Source: UBA2160 sp964588665 | GTDB taxonomy: Bacteria; Chloroflexota; Dehalococcoidia; Lucifugimonadales; UBA1123 | Direction: 5' to 3' | Assembly: GCA_964588665.1 (NCBI GenBank) | Contig: CAZPQQ010000013.1 | Span: 1-57,367, forward strand | Length of the DNA stretch: 57,367 nucleotides | Shown: positions 31,796 through 40,760 of the stretch, piece after piece | Layout: every line of letters starts with the position of its first letter | Numbering within the stretch: the first letter of the stretch is position 1 | Program-made: the position numbers and the translations under genes | The notes under the pieces: generated by a model | What the model saw: only the letters and a program-made list of their open reading frames with translations | The model's database searches: none | Told to the model about the DNA's origin: nothing

Positions 31796-32647
31796 CTACC
31801 CCGGCATCTCCAGCGGGGTGTCGTCGCGGTTGGCCCATTCGCCCATCGAGCCGTCGTAGTTCCGAGTCTTGTCGTAGCCGAGGAGCCGCATCGTGAACAC
31901 TCCGTGCGCCGCACGGATGCCTCCCTGTCAATAGGCGACGACGTTCTTGTCAGGGGTGGCGCCCACTCCTGCGAGCAACGCTTGTAGCTCCGAGGCAGGT
32001 TTGAACGAGCGATGGCTGTCCGCTGTCAGGAAGTTCACCCACTCGAGGTGTACGGCGCCCGGTACGCGACCGGCCCTACGATTGCCTCGGTCGTTCGTGC
32101 CCTCCCATTCGCCGTCCGTTCGCACGTCGAGGAACACCGTGTCCTGGCTGCCGATGGCTGAGACTCCATCCTCGAGCGTGCATATCAGGTCGGCGTTCGC
32201 CCGCGGGGTGAAAGTCACATTCGCCTCAGAGGGGCGATCCATGGACATTGGTTTGCCCTCGTCGAACCATTTTCGCCAGCCGCCGTTGAGCACCTTTGTG
32301 TTGGTGTGGCCGTAGTAGTTGAGCACCCACCAGAACCGGGCCGCGTTCAGGCTGCCGTTGGTGTCGTACGCGACTACCAGCGTGTCGTCGCCGATGCCCA
32401 TGCTCTCCATGAGCTCCTTCATCACGTCCGGTTCGGCGACCCACGGGTGCTCTGCAGGCGACGAAGTGTATTCAGGATGCTTGATGTAGTGGTGGACTCT
32501 GATGCCCACGGCATTCTTGATGTGGGCGCGTCGGTACTCGTCGAAGTTGTCGCAGTCGACCACCCGGAGGTTGACGTCGTCGATGTGGTCCGCCAGCCAA
32601 TCGGTGTCGGCCAGCAACTCGGGGCGCGCGTAACCCTGGTCAGTCAT
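31796..32647 (-). CDS. tandem-rhodanese sulfurtransferase with TGA (probable Sec) at the catalytic Cys
   Basis: ATG 32647 follows TTTTGGAGGC. Residues 1-125 form an N-terminal rhodanese domain, inactive as usual (Asp in VVAYDTNGSLNAARF). The C-terminal domain reaches NVVAY, then TGA (31930-31928), then continues in frame QGGIRAAHGVFTMRLLGYDK, then NYDGSMGEW, to TAG at 31798-31796: 283 residues with codon 240 = TGA. The TGA lies exactly where the C-x-x-x-x-R loop of thiosulfate/3-mercaptopyruvate sulfurtransferases has its persulfide-forming Cys (x-QGGI-R). Downstream residues remain well conserved and a SECIS-like hairpin follows. Sec insertion is therefore likely; without it a 239-residue protein lacking the active site would result. 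A recent Cys-to-stop mutation is the alternative. Confidence 0.75.
31901..31917 (-). promoter_or_regulatory. SECIS-like hairpin after the rhodanese TGA
   Basis: In the minus-strand mRNA UCCGUGC (31917-31911) pairs perfectly with GCACGGA (31907-31901), closing a GGC loop. Two more pairs (A-U, C-G) can form with one bulged G. The loop begins 17 bases after the UGA and starts with G, within what is described for bacterial SECIS elements (UGA to loop about 16-37 bases, G in the first two loop positions). E. coli fdhF has about 18 bases and a GGU loop. Confidence 0.6.
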
Positions 32648-32687
32648 GAGGTCGCCTCCAAAAGTTGATTCTCAGGCAGTGCCGATG

Positions 32688-32696
32688 AGTATATCA
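32688..32696 (-). promoter_or_regulatory. predicted extended -10 promoter of the rhodanese gene
   Basis: TGATATACT on the minus strand (32696-32688) is an extended -10 (TGn plus TATACT). No good -35 is seen. Start would be near 32681, about 34 bases before the ATG. Confidence 0.35.
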
Positions 32697-32709
32697 CAAG
32701 GGTCTCTGA

Positions 32710-32738
32710 GTGACGGATGACGTGCCGGAAGATATAAT
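32710..32738 (+). promoter_or_regulatory. predicted promoter of the Asp-box propeller gene
   Basis: GTGACG (32710-32715), 17 bases, then a perfect TATAAT (32733-32738). Start would be near 32745, about 29 bases before the GTG start of the gene. It is divergent from the rhodanese promoter. Confidence 0.5.
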
Positions 32739-32773
32739 GGGCGCCTCCAATCCAGTATCCGCGAGGTGTTTTC

Positions 32774-35700
32774 GTGACGCAGGCTGCAAGATCGACCGAC
32801 GACGCTGAGGCCAGGCTTTTCGATGCGTTGGAGTGGCGCTGCATCGGGCCGCACAGAGGAGGGCGAGTCGTCGCCGTCGCCGGAGACCCCGTCAACCCAG
32901 CCGTCGCATATTTCGGGGCGTGTGCTGGCGGCGTCTGGAAGACTTATGACGCCGGCGTCTACTGGGAAAACGTGTCAGACGGGTTCTTCGACACCGCTTC
33001 CGTCGGCGCCATCGCGGTGGCCGAATCGGACGCCAACGTCGTCTACGCCGGCATGGGCGAGGCGTGCATCCGCCTGGATGTCACGCACGGCGACGGTGTC
33101 TACCGGTCGACCGACGCCGGCAAGACCTGGCGGAACATGGGACTCAAAGACACACGCCACATCTCACGGGTTCGCATAGATCCGCGAGACCCAGACGTCG
33201 TCTTCGTGGCGGCGCTGGGCCATGCGTTCGGCCCCAACCAGCAGCGGGGCATATTCCGCTCGAAGGACGGCGGCGAGAACTGGGAACACGTTCTGTTCAA
33301 GAGCCAGGACGCCGGTGCCGCGGACCTGTCGATCGACCCCAACAACCCACGGATGATGTTCGCCTCGATATGGCAGACACGGCGCAACTTCTGGAACCTG
33401 TCCAGCGGCGGCCCGGACAGCGGCCTGTGGCGCTCCACGGACGGAGGCGACTCCTGGGAGGACATCTCGGGCAATCCGGGCCTGCCCAAAGGCCCGTTGG
33501 GGCGCATCGGCGTCGCCGTCTCTCCCGCGAAGTCGGGCCGGGTGTGGGCGACGGTCGAGGCCAAGGACTGCGGACTGCACCGCTCCGACGACGGCGGCGA
33601 CACATGGGAGGTGGTCAGCGACGACCGCGACCTCCAAGGCAGGCCGTGGTACTACCAGCATGTCTTCGCCGATCCGCAAGATGAGAACACCGTCTGGATC
33701 CTCAACTACGACGCCTGGAAGTCCGTCGACGGGGGCAAGACCTTCACCGAGGTTTCGACACCCCATGGCGACAACCACGATCTGTGGATCGACCCGAACA
33801 ACCCGCAACGTATGGTCGAGGGCAACGACGGCGGCGCATGCGTCAGCTTCAACGGCGGAGACACGTGGACGACGATCTTTAATCAACCCACGGCTCAGTT
33901 CTACCACGTCACCGCCGACAACCAGTTCCCGTATCGTTTGTACGGCACGCAGCAGGACAACTCGGCGATCAGCGTCCCGTCGCGCTCACACAAAGGCGCG
34001 ATACCGTACGCCGACTGCTACACCGTTGGCAGCTCCGAGAGCGGCTACATCGCCGTGCATCCGGACGACCCCAACATAGTGATCTCGGGCGCGGTCGGCT
34101 CCTCTCCCGGCGGCGGCGGAAACATGTTGCGCTACGATCACAAGACGGGGCAGATTCGCATCATCACCGTGTGGCCGGAGCTGAACATCGGTTACGGCGC
34201 CGTCGAAATGAAGTACCGGTTCCAGTGGACGTATCCGATCTTGTTCTCGCCTCATGACCCGAACGACCTGTACGTGACCGGCAACGTCGTCTTTCGATCT
34301 CGAGACCAGGGCAGTTCTTGGGAGGCGATCAGCCCGGACCTGACCCGAAACGACCCGACGAAGCTGCAGCCCTCGGGCGGGCCTGTCACCCTGGACACTT
34401 CTGGCGCGGAGACGTACTGCACGATTTTCGCGTTCGTCGAGTCGATCCACGAGAAGGGCGTCTTCTGGGCGGGCTCCGACGACGGATTGGTCAACATCTC
34501 CCGCGACGGCGGCGAAACCTGGACCGACGTCACGCCTCCGGCGATCGAACCCTGGACCCTGATCAGCATGATCGAAGCGTCTCCGCATGACCCCGCGACG
34601 GCGTACGTCGCTGCCACGCGGTACAAACTCGACGACAACCGGCCCATGCTCTACAAGACCAACGACTACGGCGCGTCCTGGACCGAGATTTCCGGTGGAC
34701 TGCCAGAAAGCGACTTCACTCGTAGCATCCGCGAAGACCCAGGACAACGCGGCCTGCTCTTTGCCGGCACGGAGACGGGAATCTACGTCTCGTCCGACGA
34801 TGGAGGCTCGTGGCGGTCGTTGCGCGTGAACCTGCCGGTTGCCCCGGTCTACGACATCTTAGTCAAGGACAACGATCTGGTCGCGGCGACACACGGCCGC
34901 TCGTTCTGGATCATGGACGACCTGACGCAGCTTCGCCAATTGACCGGTGACGTCGCCGATCAGGAGGTGCGGCTTCTGAAACCTGGTCCCACCTTCCGTC
35001 TGGGTCCGACCTCCGGGCGCGGCAAGCCGAGTGCGCACAAGAACTATCAACTCGGCTTGGGCGCCGTCGCAACGTTCACAGAGTCAAAGGACGTCACCGG
35101 CCAGACTGCCCGCAAATTCCTGGACGCAGGGCAAAATCCTCCAGGAGGAGTGCGTGTCCACTACTGGCTGGCCGAGCAGCCGGAGGAAGACGTCACGCTG
35201 TCGTTCCTGGACAGAGACGGGACCGAGATAAAGTCGTTCACCTCCGCCGAACCCGAAAAGGAGCCCGATGACGGTCCCTCGGAACCCCATCTGACCAAAG
35301 CGGCGGGCCTGAACCGATTCGACTGGAACCTCCGGTACGCGGACGCTCACAAAGTGCCTGGAGACAAGACCACGGCGGGTGCCCTAACCGGTCCCAAGGC
35401 TCCTCCAGGGACGTACTCGGTTCGACTCACAGTCGGTGATCAATCGCAGACCGAGCAGTTCGATCTGGTGAAACACCCGCTTGTGGCGGCGACCCAGGAG
35501 GACCTCGACGCCCAATTCGACATGCTGATTACCCTGCGGGACAAGCTGTCCGAGACCCACGACAACGTCAACAAGCTCCGCAGCGTGAAGGAGCAGGTGA
35601 TCGAATGGTCGAAGCGGGCCGCGGGCGCCACGACGGCCGACACCATGTCCCAGGCAGCCGAAGCGCTGAACAAAAAGCTGTCCGACATCGAGAAGGTTCT

Positions 35701-35983
35701 AATTCAGACCGAGTACAAGGGCGCCAGAGACAGGTTGACGCTGCCCGTCACCCTGAACGGCAAGCTGGCCGGCCTCATACCCGTCGTCGCGGTCGGAGAC
35801 TTCGCTCCGCCCCAGCAAACCTACGACGTCTTCCGCGTGTTCGGCGAACGACTGGACGCGCAGTTCCAGGCGCTGGAGCAGGTGATCGACGAGGACGTGG
35901 CCCAGTTCGACACCCTGGTTCACGAGCTCGAGGTCCCCGCCATCGTACCGAGGACGGCGGAGCCGGCTAGCCGGTCTCAATAG
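32774..35983 (+). CDS. large Asp-box (BNR) beta-propeller protein, sortilin/sialidase-like fold
   Basis: A 1069-residue protein from a GTG start after GCGAGGTG. Residues 20-720 hold many Asp-box repeats (S-x-D-x-G-x-T-W), e.g. YRSTDAGKTWRNM, FRSKDGGENWEHV, WRSTDGGDSWEDI, HRSDDGGDTWEVV and ISRDGGETWTDV, as in VPS10/sortilin, xyloglucanases and sialidases. A beta-rich domain (about 780-905) and a helical C-terminus (about 905-1010) follow. No signal peptide or lipobox is visible, which is odd for the fold. Catalytic residues of sialidases are not evident. It is probably a binding or scaffold protein; alternatively a hydrolase. Confidence 0.85.
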   Translation: MTQAARSTDDAEARLFDALEWRCIGPHRGGRVVAVAGDPVNPAVAYFGACAGGVWKTYDAGVYWENVSDGFFDTASVGAIAVAESDANVVYAGMGEACIRLDVTHGDGVYRSTDAGKTWRNMGLKDTRHISRVRIDPRDPDVVFVAALGHAFGPNQQRGIFRSKDGGENWEHVLFKSQDAGAADLSIDPNNPRMMFASIWQTRRNFWNLSSGGPDSGLWRSTDGGDSWEDISGNPGLPKGPLGRIGVAVSPAKSGRVWATVEAKDCGLHRSDDGGDTWEVVSDDRDLQGRPWYYQHVFADPQDENTVWILNYDAWKSVDGGKTFTEVSTPHGDNHDLWIDPNNPQRMVEGNDGGACVSFNGGDTWTTIFNQPTAQFYHVTADNQFPYRLYGTQQDNSAISVPSRSHKGAIPYADCYTVGSSESGYIAVHPDDPNIVISGAVGSSPGGGGNMLRYDHKTGQIRIITVWPELNIGYGAVEMKYRFQWTYPILFSPHDPNDLYVTGNVVFRSRDQGSSWEAISPDLTRNDPTKLQPSGGPVTLDTSGAETYCTIFAFVESIHEKGVFWAGSDDGLVNISRDGGETWTDVTPPAIEPWTLISMIEASPHDPATAYVAATRYKLDDNRPMLYKTNDYGASWTEISGGLPESDFTRSIREDPGQRGLLFAGTETGIYVSSDDGGSWRSLRVNLPVAPVYDILVKDNDLVAATHGRSFWIMDDLTQLRQLTGDVADQEVRLLKPGPTFRLGPTSGRGKPSAHKNYQLGLGAVATFTESKDVTGQTARKFLDAGQNPPGGVRVHYWLAEQPEEDVTLSFLDRDGTEIKSFTSAEPEKEPDDGPSEPHLTKAAGLNRFDWNLRYADAHKVPGDKTTAGALTGPKAPPGTYSVRLTVGDQSQTEQFDLVKHPLVAATQEDLDAQFDMLITLRDKLSETHDNVNKLRSVKEQVIEWSKRAAGATTADTMSQAAEALNKKLSDIEKVLIQTEYKGARDRLTLPVTLNGKLAGLIPVVAVGDFAPPQQTYDVFRVFGERLDAQFQALEQVIDEDVAQFDTLVHELEVPAIVPRTAEPASRSQ

Positions 35984-36106
35984 ATGTGCTATAGACGGGG
36001 TTTGGCGCATGTGACCGTCCCCATTCGCTGACGTGGCGCCATGGGGTATCGGAACCGGTATTGACGATCAGGCAGCATACGCGGGTTGACGTTATGGGAG
36101 GGAGCC

Positions 36107-36520
36107 ATGCCATTCAGCGTTCGAAGAGCCGACTATTTCTTGACGACGGTGACGGATGAACCTGGAGGAGCATTCAACATGCTCTCCCAACTCGCGGGCG
36201 TGGGAGTGAACCTGCTGGCCTTCACCGCGATCCCCGTGGGACCGATGCACATGCAATTGACGATCTTTCCGGAAGACGTGCCGAAGATGGCCAACGAGTC
36301 CAAGATGGCGGGGCTCGTGCTGGACGGACCTCATCCGGCTTTGCTGGTCCAGGGCGACGACAGATTGGGCGCCATCGCGGAAATCCACGCGAGCCTGCCG
36401 AGAGCTGAAGTTGACGTATACGCTTCCAGCGGCGTAAACGACGGTCGAGGAGGCTTCGGGTACGTCCTGTATGTCAAGCCGGATGAGTACGAGAGAGCCG
36501 TTGCAGCTTTGGGTGTGTGA
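36107..36520 (+). CDS. ACT-domain-like protein
   Basis: A 137-residue protein. ATG 36107 follows GGGAGGGAG. It reads DYFLTTVTDEPGGAFNMLSQ then LAGVGVNLLAF, an ACT-type small-molecule-binding beta-alpha-beta unit. A second half (ALLVQGDDRLGAIAEIHASL, then VDVYASSGVNDGRGGFGYVL) looks like a repeat of the same fold. Such stand-alone proteins sense amino acids or related ligands. The gene is monocistronic, and no enzyme is fused to it. Confidence 0.75.
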   Translation: MPFSVRRADYFLTTVTDEPGGAFNMLSQLAGVGVNLLAFTAIPVGPMHMQLTIFPEDVPKMANESKMAGLVLDGPHPALLVQGDDRLGAIAEIHASLPRAEVDVYASSGVNDGRGGFGYVLYVKPDEYERAVAALGV

Positions 36521-36692
36521 CCGCATGGCCGGCCCTCGGACCCGTCTGCCAAATATCGTCAGTCGGGCGTGCGCTGTTCACGTCTGACCCCGTGGCGATC
36601 GACGAAGTCGTGGCCGATTCGGCACTCTGGTTTACGTGGATGTGGTCCCCACCATCGAACCGGGGATGGTCGACTGGGGCCGCCTATTCGCC
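36521..36692. other. intergenic gap with a possible decayed coding fragment
   Basis: A short plus-strand stretch (about 36560-36615) translates to GRALFTSDPVAIDEVVAD, reminiscent of a motif in DUF362-type proteins, but it is followed by nothing coherent. It may be a remnant or chance. Confidence 0.2.
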
Positions 36693-38663
36693 TCAGATGC
36701 GCTGTTGCATAGCGAGTTCGACGTACCGGTCGGCGTCTTCTTCCAGCAAAAGCCGCTGCTCGACCAGGCGTTGCGCGGCGAGCGCGATCAGCCTGACGTA
36801 CCTGGCCGTCGACCCGTAGCGTTCCTCAATGGATCGACGGGGATCGCCGTTCTGCTCGCGTTCGGCGTCGGTTACCGGGAACGGCAGGTGGCTGCCGGTC
36901 AGACCGGCGAGGGCGTTCTGGGCGCCTTCGGTGATGCGGTAGTTCCAGCCCGTATGCGTCGCTAGAGGGACTTGGACCTGCGGAGTCTTCAACCCCGCGA
37001 CCTCATTGCCGTCCGAACCCACCTGAGGCAGAAGCACGGCGTACTCGCGCGCATGGTCCTCGCCGGGAGGTTCTGTCGCCATGAGCCCTGCGTCGTAGTC
37101 CGGTCCGTGGTCCTGGACGAACACTCGATTGGCATCCTTTGGGTGGTCGACTCCCGGTATCTTGGGGAACACGTTGCTCGCCACCGATGCATCGACGGCG
37201 GTCTCGTCGTCGCGTCGCGGCACGCGGCTGTCCGGAGGCGTCGTTCCGTCAGTCGCCCAGGCGTCGAGCACGTCGAGCAGCGCTCGCAGCAAGGGAGTGG
37301 TGTTGAGCGGATTCGACGGATGCCGGGCGGCGCCGATCTTCGGCCCTGCCAGCGGGTCGGCATTGTGCTGAGAACCGGTGAAAAAGAAGACCCGGGCGCG
37401 TTCGTGATCGGGGATGTCCGCTCCGAGCGAGTCGGTGTGAACCAATGACGCCCGGCGCTCCCAGTACTCGGCCGACGTGTGCGTATGGATGACTACCGGG
37501 TCGGTGTCGGGCCGCTTGAGCAGACCGTCCGTCTCGCCGGTCAAGGCGTCGGTGGTCGTGCTGTAGGCGAACGGGAACTGATCGCCCGGATAGAGATGAT
37601 CGGTGTGTTCGCGCGAGTGACGGCCGGGCTGCGCGAAACGGAAGTTCACGATGACGCGACCGCCGCCGGACACGTGCGGCGAGATGCCCTCGAAAACCGG
37701 ACGGCCTTTCGAGTCGGCGTTGAAACCCTGGTAGACGAACTCCCGCAGGTAACGGCCGCTTTGGGAGCGGCCCCAGGCGTAGGCGCGATCGATGCCGGTT
37801 CCATTGTCGCGCAATGGATTCGGGGAGCCGTCGCTGTCGCGCTCGTCGTGGAGCAGGAACGATATCAGGTCGCGTAGGCCGGTGAATCCGAACCCCAGCA
37901 CCAGCGGGTTCTTGGCTTGGTACACCAGCTCGTAGATCCAGCCCGGCCTGAAGCCTTCGGGCAGATAGCAGTGCGTGGCCGATTCGACTGGCGCGCCATC
38001 GATTAAGTTGGCGAACTTCCACGCCTCAGGTGCGATGGCCTGGCGCTGGTCGCGCTCGTACTCGCGGACGGTGAACGTCGCCTGATTGGCATCGACGGAC
38101 GCGGCCTCGTGCGAGACCGTGTAATCGTTGGAGCTGAGCGGCAGGCTCGTGATACCGGGCGCGTCGACGATGAATTCGGAGCGCGTGACGCCCGTTATCT
38201 CGCGGCCGTTGTCCGTCGCGGTCGGGACCCTCATGGTTTGCCTGCCGTCGCCAGGGAGCAGGTCACCCTGCCAGCCGGACCAGACAACGCTGTAGCCCCT
38301 TCGCATCAGGAAACCGTTGCCGGCATGCTCCATTGCGCTGGGCGTGTTCGAGTGGACTGCATCGTTGAAGAACTGGAGCGCCCTCAGGTTTCCGCGGTTG
38401 TTGACGTCGTAGAAGATTCGGCGGTTTCCCCTCGACAGCTCGACCGGCTTCAGGATGGTGAAGTCTGTCGCAAATTCCACCAGACCGTCTGAGTTTCGCG
38501 GCGCGTTTTCTATGTCGACCACCATCGCGTGCTGAGGCGAATCGGGATCGACGGCGAACACGACCTCCCCGACCAGCCGTTCGTAGGGGCCGACGTCGCC
38601 GAATTCCATGCCGTCGGCAAATGCCTCACGCGTGGATATGTTCAAACGCAAATGTGTGTCCAT
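36693..38663 (-). CDS. alpha/beta hydrolase domain-containing protein (Abhydrolase_10-like)
   Basis: A 656-residue protein. ATG 38663 is preferred because AGGAG lies ten bases upstream; an in-frame ATG at 38681 has no such site. The N-terminal half is beta-rich (VGPYERLVGEVVFAVDPDSP). The hydrolase part contains GRSQSGRYLREF, a G-x-S-x-G nucleophile elbow, near residue 300, then FFFTGSQHNADP and PLLRALLDVLDAW. Large hydrolases of this sort are common in SAR202-like and actinobacterial genomes; their substrates are unknown but esters or lactones are likely. No signal peptide. Confidence 0.82.
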   Translation of the reverse strand: MDTHLRLNISTREAFADGMEFGDVGPYERLVGEVVFAVDPDSPQHAMVVDIENAPRNSDGLVEFATDFTILKPVELSRGNRRIFYDVNNRGNLRALQFFNDAVHSNTPSAMEHAGNGFLMRRGYSVVWSGWQGDLLPGDGRQTMRVPTATDNGREITGVTRSEFIVDAPGITSLPLSSNDYTVSHEAASVDANQATFTVREYERDQRQAIAPEAWKFANLIDGAPVESATHCYLPEGFRPGWIYELVYQAKNPLVLGFGFTGLRDLISFLLHDERDSDGSPNPLRDNGTGIDRAYAWGRSQSGRYLREFVYQGFNADSKGRPVFEGISPHVSGGGRVIVNFRFAQPGRHSREHTDHLYPGDQFPFAYSTTTDALTGETDGLLKRPDTDPVVIHTHTSAEYWERRASLVHTDSLGADIPDHERARVFFFTGSQHNADPLAGPKIGAARHPSNPLNTTPLLRALLDVLDAWATDGTTPPDSRVPRRDDETAVDASVASNVFPKIPGVDHPKDANRVFVQDHGPDYDAGLMATEPPGEDHAREYAVLLPQVGSDGNEVAGLKTPQVQVPLATHTGWNYRITEGAQNALAGLTGSHLPFPVTDAEREQNGDPRRSIEERYGSTARYVRLIALAAQRLVEQRLLLEEDADRYVELAMQQRI

Positions 38664-38828
38664 AGTGATCGCTCCTGACATGGCGCCGTTCGCCGAGAGC
38701 TTGTGTTGCCACACGTCTTGCCGATGGGCGAGTCGCTGGAAATTCGAGCATGTGGTCGAAGTGGATGTCGGGCTCACCCACCGCAGGCGGGACACGCGCG
38801 ACGATCCGGGTCGGAAAGGCGCGGAGCG

Positions 38829-39545
38829 TCAGACCTTCCAGTTCTTCAGGAATCGGAACGCGCCGTCCAGGAACAGGTTCGTGGCTCTGGCACTGGCCAT
38901 CACGTCGTCGGTCATCTTTCGTCCGCGGGCGTGAATCTTGTTCCTGACTTGCGCTTCGAAGGTCTTGACCTTCGGATGGTTCGGCTGCCCCGGCAGTCCC
39001 ATGGACTGTGCGATGTCCTGGGCGCCCGATGCGAATAGGTCTATCCCGTCGACCGCCAAGATCTCGTCGAAGTTTTCAAGGACCGAAATGTCTTCGAGTT
39101 GCGCGATGACTAAGATGTTGTCATTGGTATGCTTCATGTAGGCGGGCCCGGACTCGAAGTCGCCGAAATACGCCCCACGCCCGGAACCAAAGCTGCGGCT
39201 GCCTTTGGGGGTGTACCGGCATGCGTCGGCGAGCTGTTGCGCCCGTTCTGCGTTGACGATGTGCGGTCCCGTGATTCCCATGATGCCCCTGTCGAGGAAT
39301 CGGAGGATCGTGGCGTGGTCTATTTCCGGCACGCGGGCCATCGGGGTAAGGCCGGCCATGTCGGCGACGCGGCACAAGTCGTCCAGCAGGTCCACGGTGA
39401 ACGGTCCGTGTTCGCTGTCGAACGTGACGAAGTCGAAACCAGCCCGCCCAGCCAACTCGACGATAGTTGTCGATGGGAAGGACAGGTTGATGCCGTAGGC
39501 TTTTTCGCGACCGCCCATCTTTGAGATGACGTTGTTGACTCGCAT
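38829..39545 (-). CDS. HpcH/HpaI family aldolase
   Basis: A 238-residue class II pyruvate aldolase. Active-site residues of HpaI are in place: His in FDSEHGPF, Arg in PMARVPE, Gln and Glu (metal) in IAQLEDI, Asp (metal) in GIDLFASGAQDIA. Members cleave 4-hydroxy-2-oxo acids, such as 4-hydroxy-2-oxoheptanedioate or 2-keto-3-deoxy sugar acids, to pyruvate and an aldehyde. Which one cannot be told. It is slightly shorter than E. coli HpaI (about 262). Same strand as the hydrolase gene, 165 bases upstream of its start. Confidence 0.88.
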   Translation of the reverse strand: MRVNNVISKMGGREKAYGINLSFPSTTIVELAGRAGFDFVTFDSEHGPFTVDLLDDLCRVADMAGLTPMARVPEIDHATILRFLDRGIMGITGPHIVNAERAQQLADACRYTPKGSRSFGSGRGAYFGDFESGPAYMKHTNDNILVIAQLEDISVLENFDEILAVDGIDLFASGAQDIAQSMGLPGQPNHPKVKTFEAQVRNKIHARGRKMTDDVMASARATNLFLDGAFRFLKNWKV

Positions 39546-39685
39546 GTCCGCCCTGAATACCGGAATCCCGACGAGTCAATTGTAGGCGAAGGAGGACCGA
39601 TACTCAACCGGCTCCACTTGACATGGCTTCAACGCCCGTGATATTTTTCACAGCGTTTATCGACCGGTGACGCCGTCGTCTGATC

Positions 39686-39715
39686 TTGACACCCTGTTTG
39701 GGGCGATGTGATAAT
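39686..39715 (+). promoter_or_regulatory. strong predicted promoter of the ACIII operon
   Basis: Perfect TTGACA (39686-39691), 18 bases, then GATAAT (39710-39715) preceded by TGT (extended -10). Transcription would start near 39722, which excludes a GTG at 39708 as the start of the first gene and supports ATG 39777. Confidence 0.65.
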
Positions 39716-39776
39716 CTTCACCGGTTGGCCCGCCAAGGGTATTTTGACCATAAATCAGGATGTAGAGCGGCAGCGC

Positions 39777-40082
39777 ATGGAGCAAGTTTTCCTAGACCCG
39801 GGAGCAATCGGCCCGGAAAGTTGGAGCGAGCTAGGCAGCCTCTTGAGGAGCCTTTGGCTAACGGTGCTGTTCGTGGTGCTTTTTGCCTCCAACATGTTGA
39901 TCGGGCACAACATGCTGCCGTCGTTCATCGCCTCCGGTCACGTCCCCTCGGGCTGGCAAAAAGTCCGGCCTGTCTTGTACTTGGGCGCGATCGTCAGCAT
40001 CGGTTTGGCCTTCTTCTTCGTTTACAGAGCCATCGATTCCGCGAGCGTCCTCCGGGATTTCTGGCCGGATTACTGGATCTAG
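39777..40082 (+). CDS. small two-helix membrane protein at the head of the ACIII operon
   Basis: A 101-residue protein with membrane segments at about 23-42 (LRSLWLTVLFVVLFASNMLI) and 63-84, and an acidic/aromatic C-terminus (RDFWPDYWI). It lies directly behind the operon promoter and 56 bases before the pentaheme cytochrome gene. I recognise no family; it may be an accessory or assembly subunit of the complex. The ribosome-binding site is weak. Confidence 0.65.
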   Translation: MEQVFLDPGAIGPESWSELGSLLRSLWLTVLFVVLFASNMLIGHNMLPSFIASGHVPSGWQKVRPVLYLGAIVSIGLAFFFVYRAIDSASVLRDFWPDYWI

Positions 40083-40138
40083 CAACGCAACCGTCACTAG
40101 CTAGGGTTAACCCCAATCAATAGCAGGATGAGCAGAAT

Positions 40139-40744
40139 TTGATACCAGGAGATTTTCAGTACACCAGGCCTTCCGGCAAGAAACTGGCACTGTTTTCGCT
40201 TATGGGCATTGGTGGGCTGATTGGATTCGTTGCGACCGTACTGATTGGTACGTTCGTCATTACCGCTTGGATTGGCCAACCCGTCATCTTCGGCAACGAT
40301 GAAGGGCCGACCCAACCGATTCCTTTCCCGCACCCCACACACGTCGAAGACCTCGGACTCGACTGCACTTTCTGCCACCGGAACGTCACCCAAGGCGCGA
40401 CCGCCAGCATCCCCGCGGTCGGCTTGTGCATGACCTGCCACATGGCCGTCGGCGACGGGCTAGTGGAGGTGGAAAAACTGCGCGAGACGTTTGAAGCGGG
40501 CGATCCGATCGACTGGATCCGCGTTCACAGAGTGCCTGACCACGTTCGTTTCGTTCACGAGGCCCACATATCGTTCTTCTCTGAACTGGACGGTGTGGCG
40601 CCGTCCGGAGTGTGCATCCAATGTCACGGCGACGTGGGCGCTATGGATGTCGTCAAACAGGTCGAACCGCTCAAAATGTCCCAATGCGTCGACTGCCATC
40701 GTGACAACGGCGCGCCTACCGACTGCACTACCTGTCATTACTAG
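40139..40744 (+). CDS. actA: alternative complex III pentaheme cytochrome c subunit
   Basis: A 201-residue protein with an N-terminal membrane anchor (about 14-45) and five heme-binding motifs: CTFCH, CMTCH, CIQCH, CVDCH, CTTCH. Five hemes, one anchor and position ahead of the Mo-oxidoreductase-like gene identify ActA of alternative complex III, which takes electrons from the Fe-S subunit toward a c-type carrier outside the cytoplasm. The start is read as TTG 40139 with AGGATGAG upstream; an ATG at 40128 is out of frame. Confidence 0.88.
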   Translation: MIPGDFQYTRPSGKKLALFSLMGIGGLIGFVATVLIGTFVITAWIGQPVIFGNDEGPTQPIPFPHPTHVEDLGLDCTFCHRNVTQGATASIPAVGLCMTCHMAVGDGLVEVEKLRETFEAGDPIDWIRVHRVPDHVRFVHEAHISFFSELDGVAPSGVCIQCHGDVGAMDVVKQVEPLKMSQCVDCHRDNGAPTDCTTCHY

Positions 40745-40760
40745 AGGCCCAATCTAAACT

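Noticed and set aside
36517..36819. A DUF362-like gene suggested by SDPVAIDEV
   Set aside because: Only about 18 residues look right, the rest is antisense to the hydrolase C-terminus, and no start or conserved Cys motifs follow.
40128..40142. ATG at 40128 as the start of the pentaheme cytochrome
   Set aside because: It is out of frame and meets TGA after four codons; TTG 40139 is in frame and has an AGGATGAG site.
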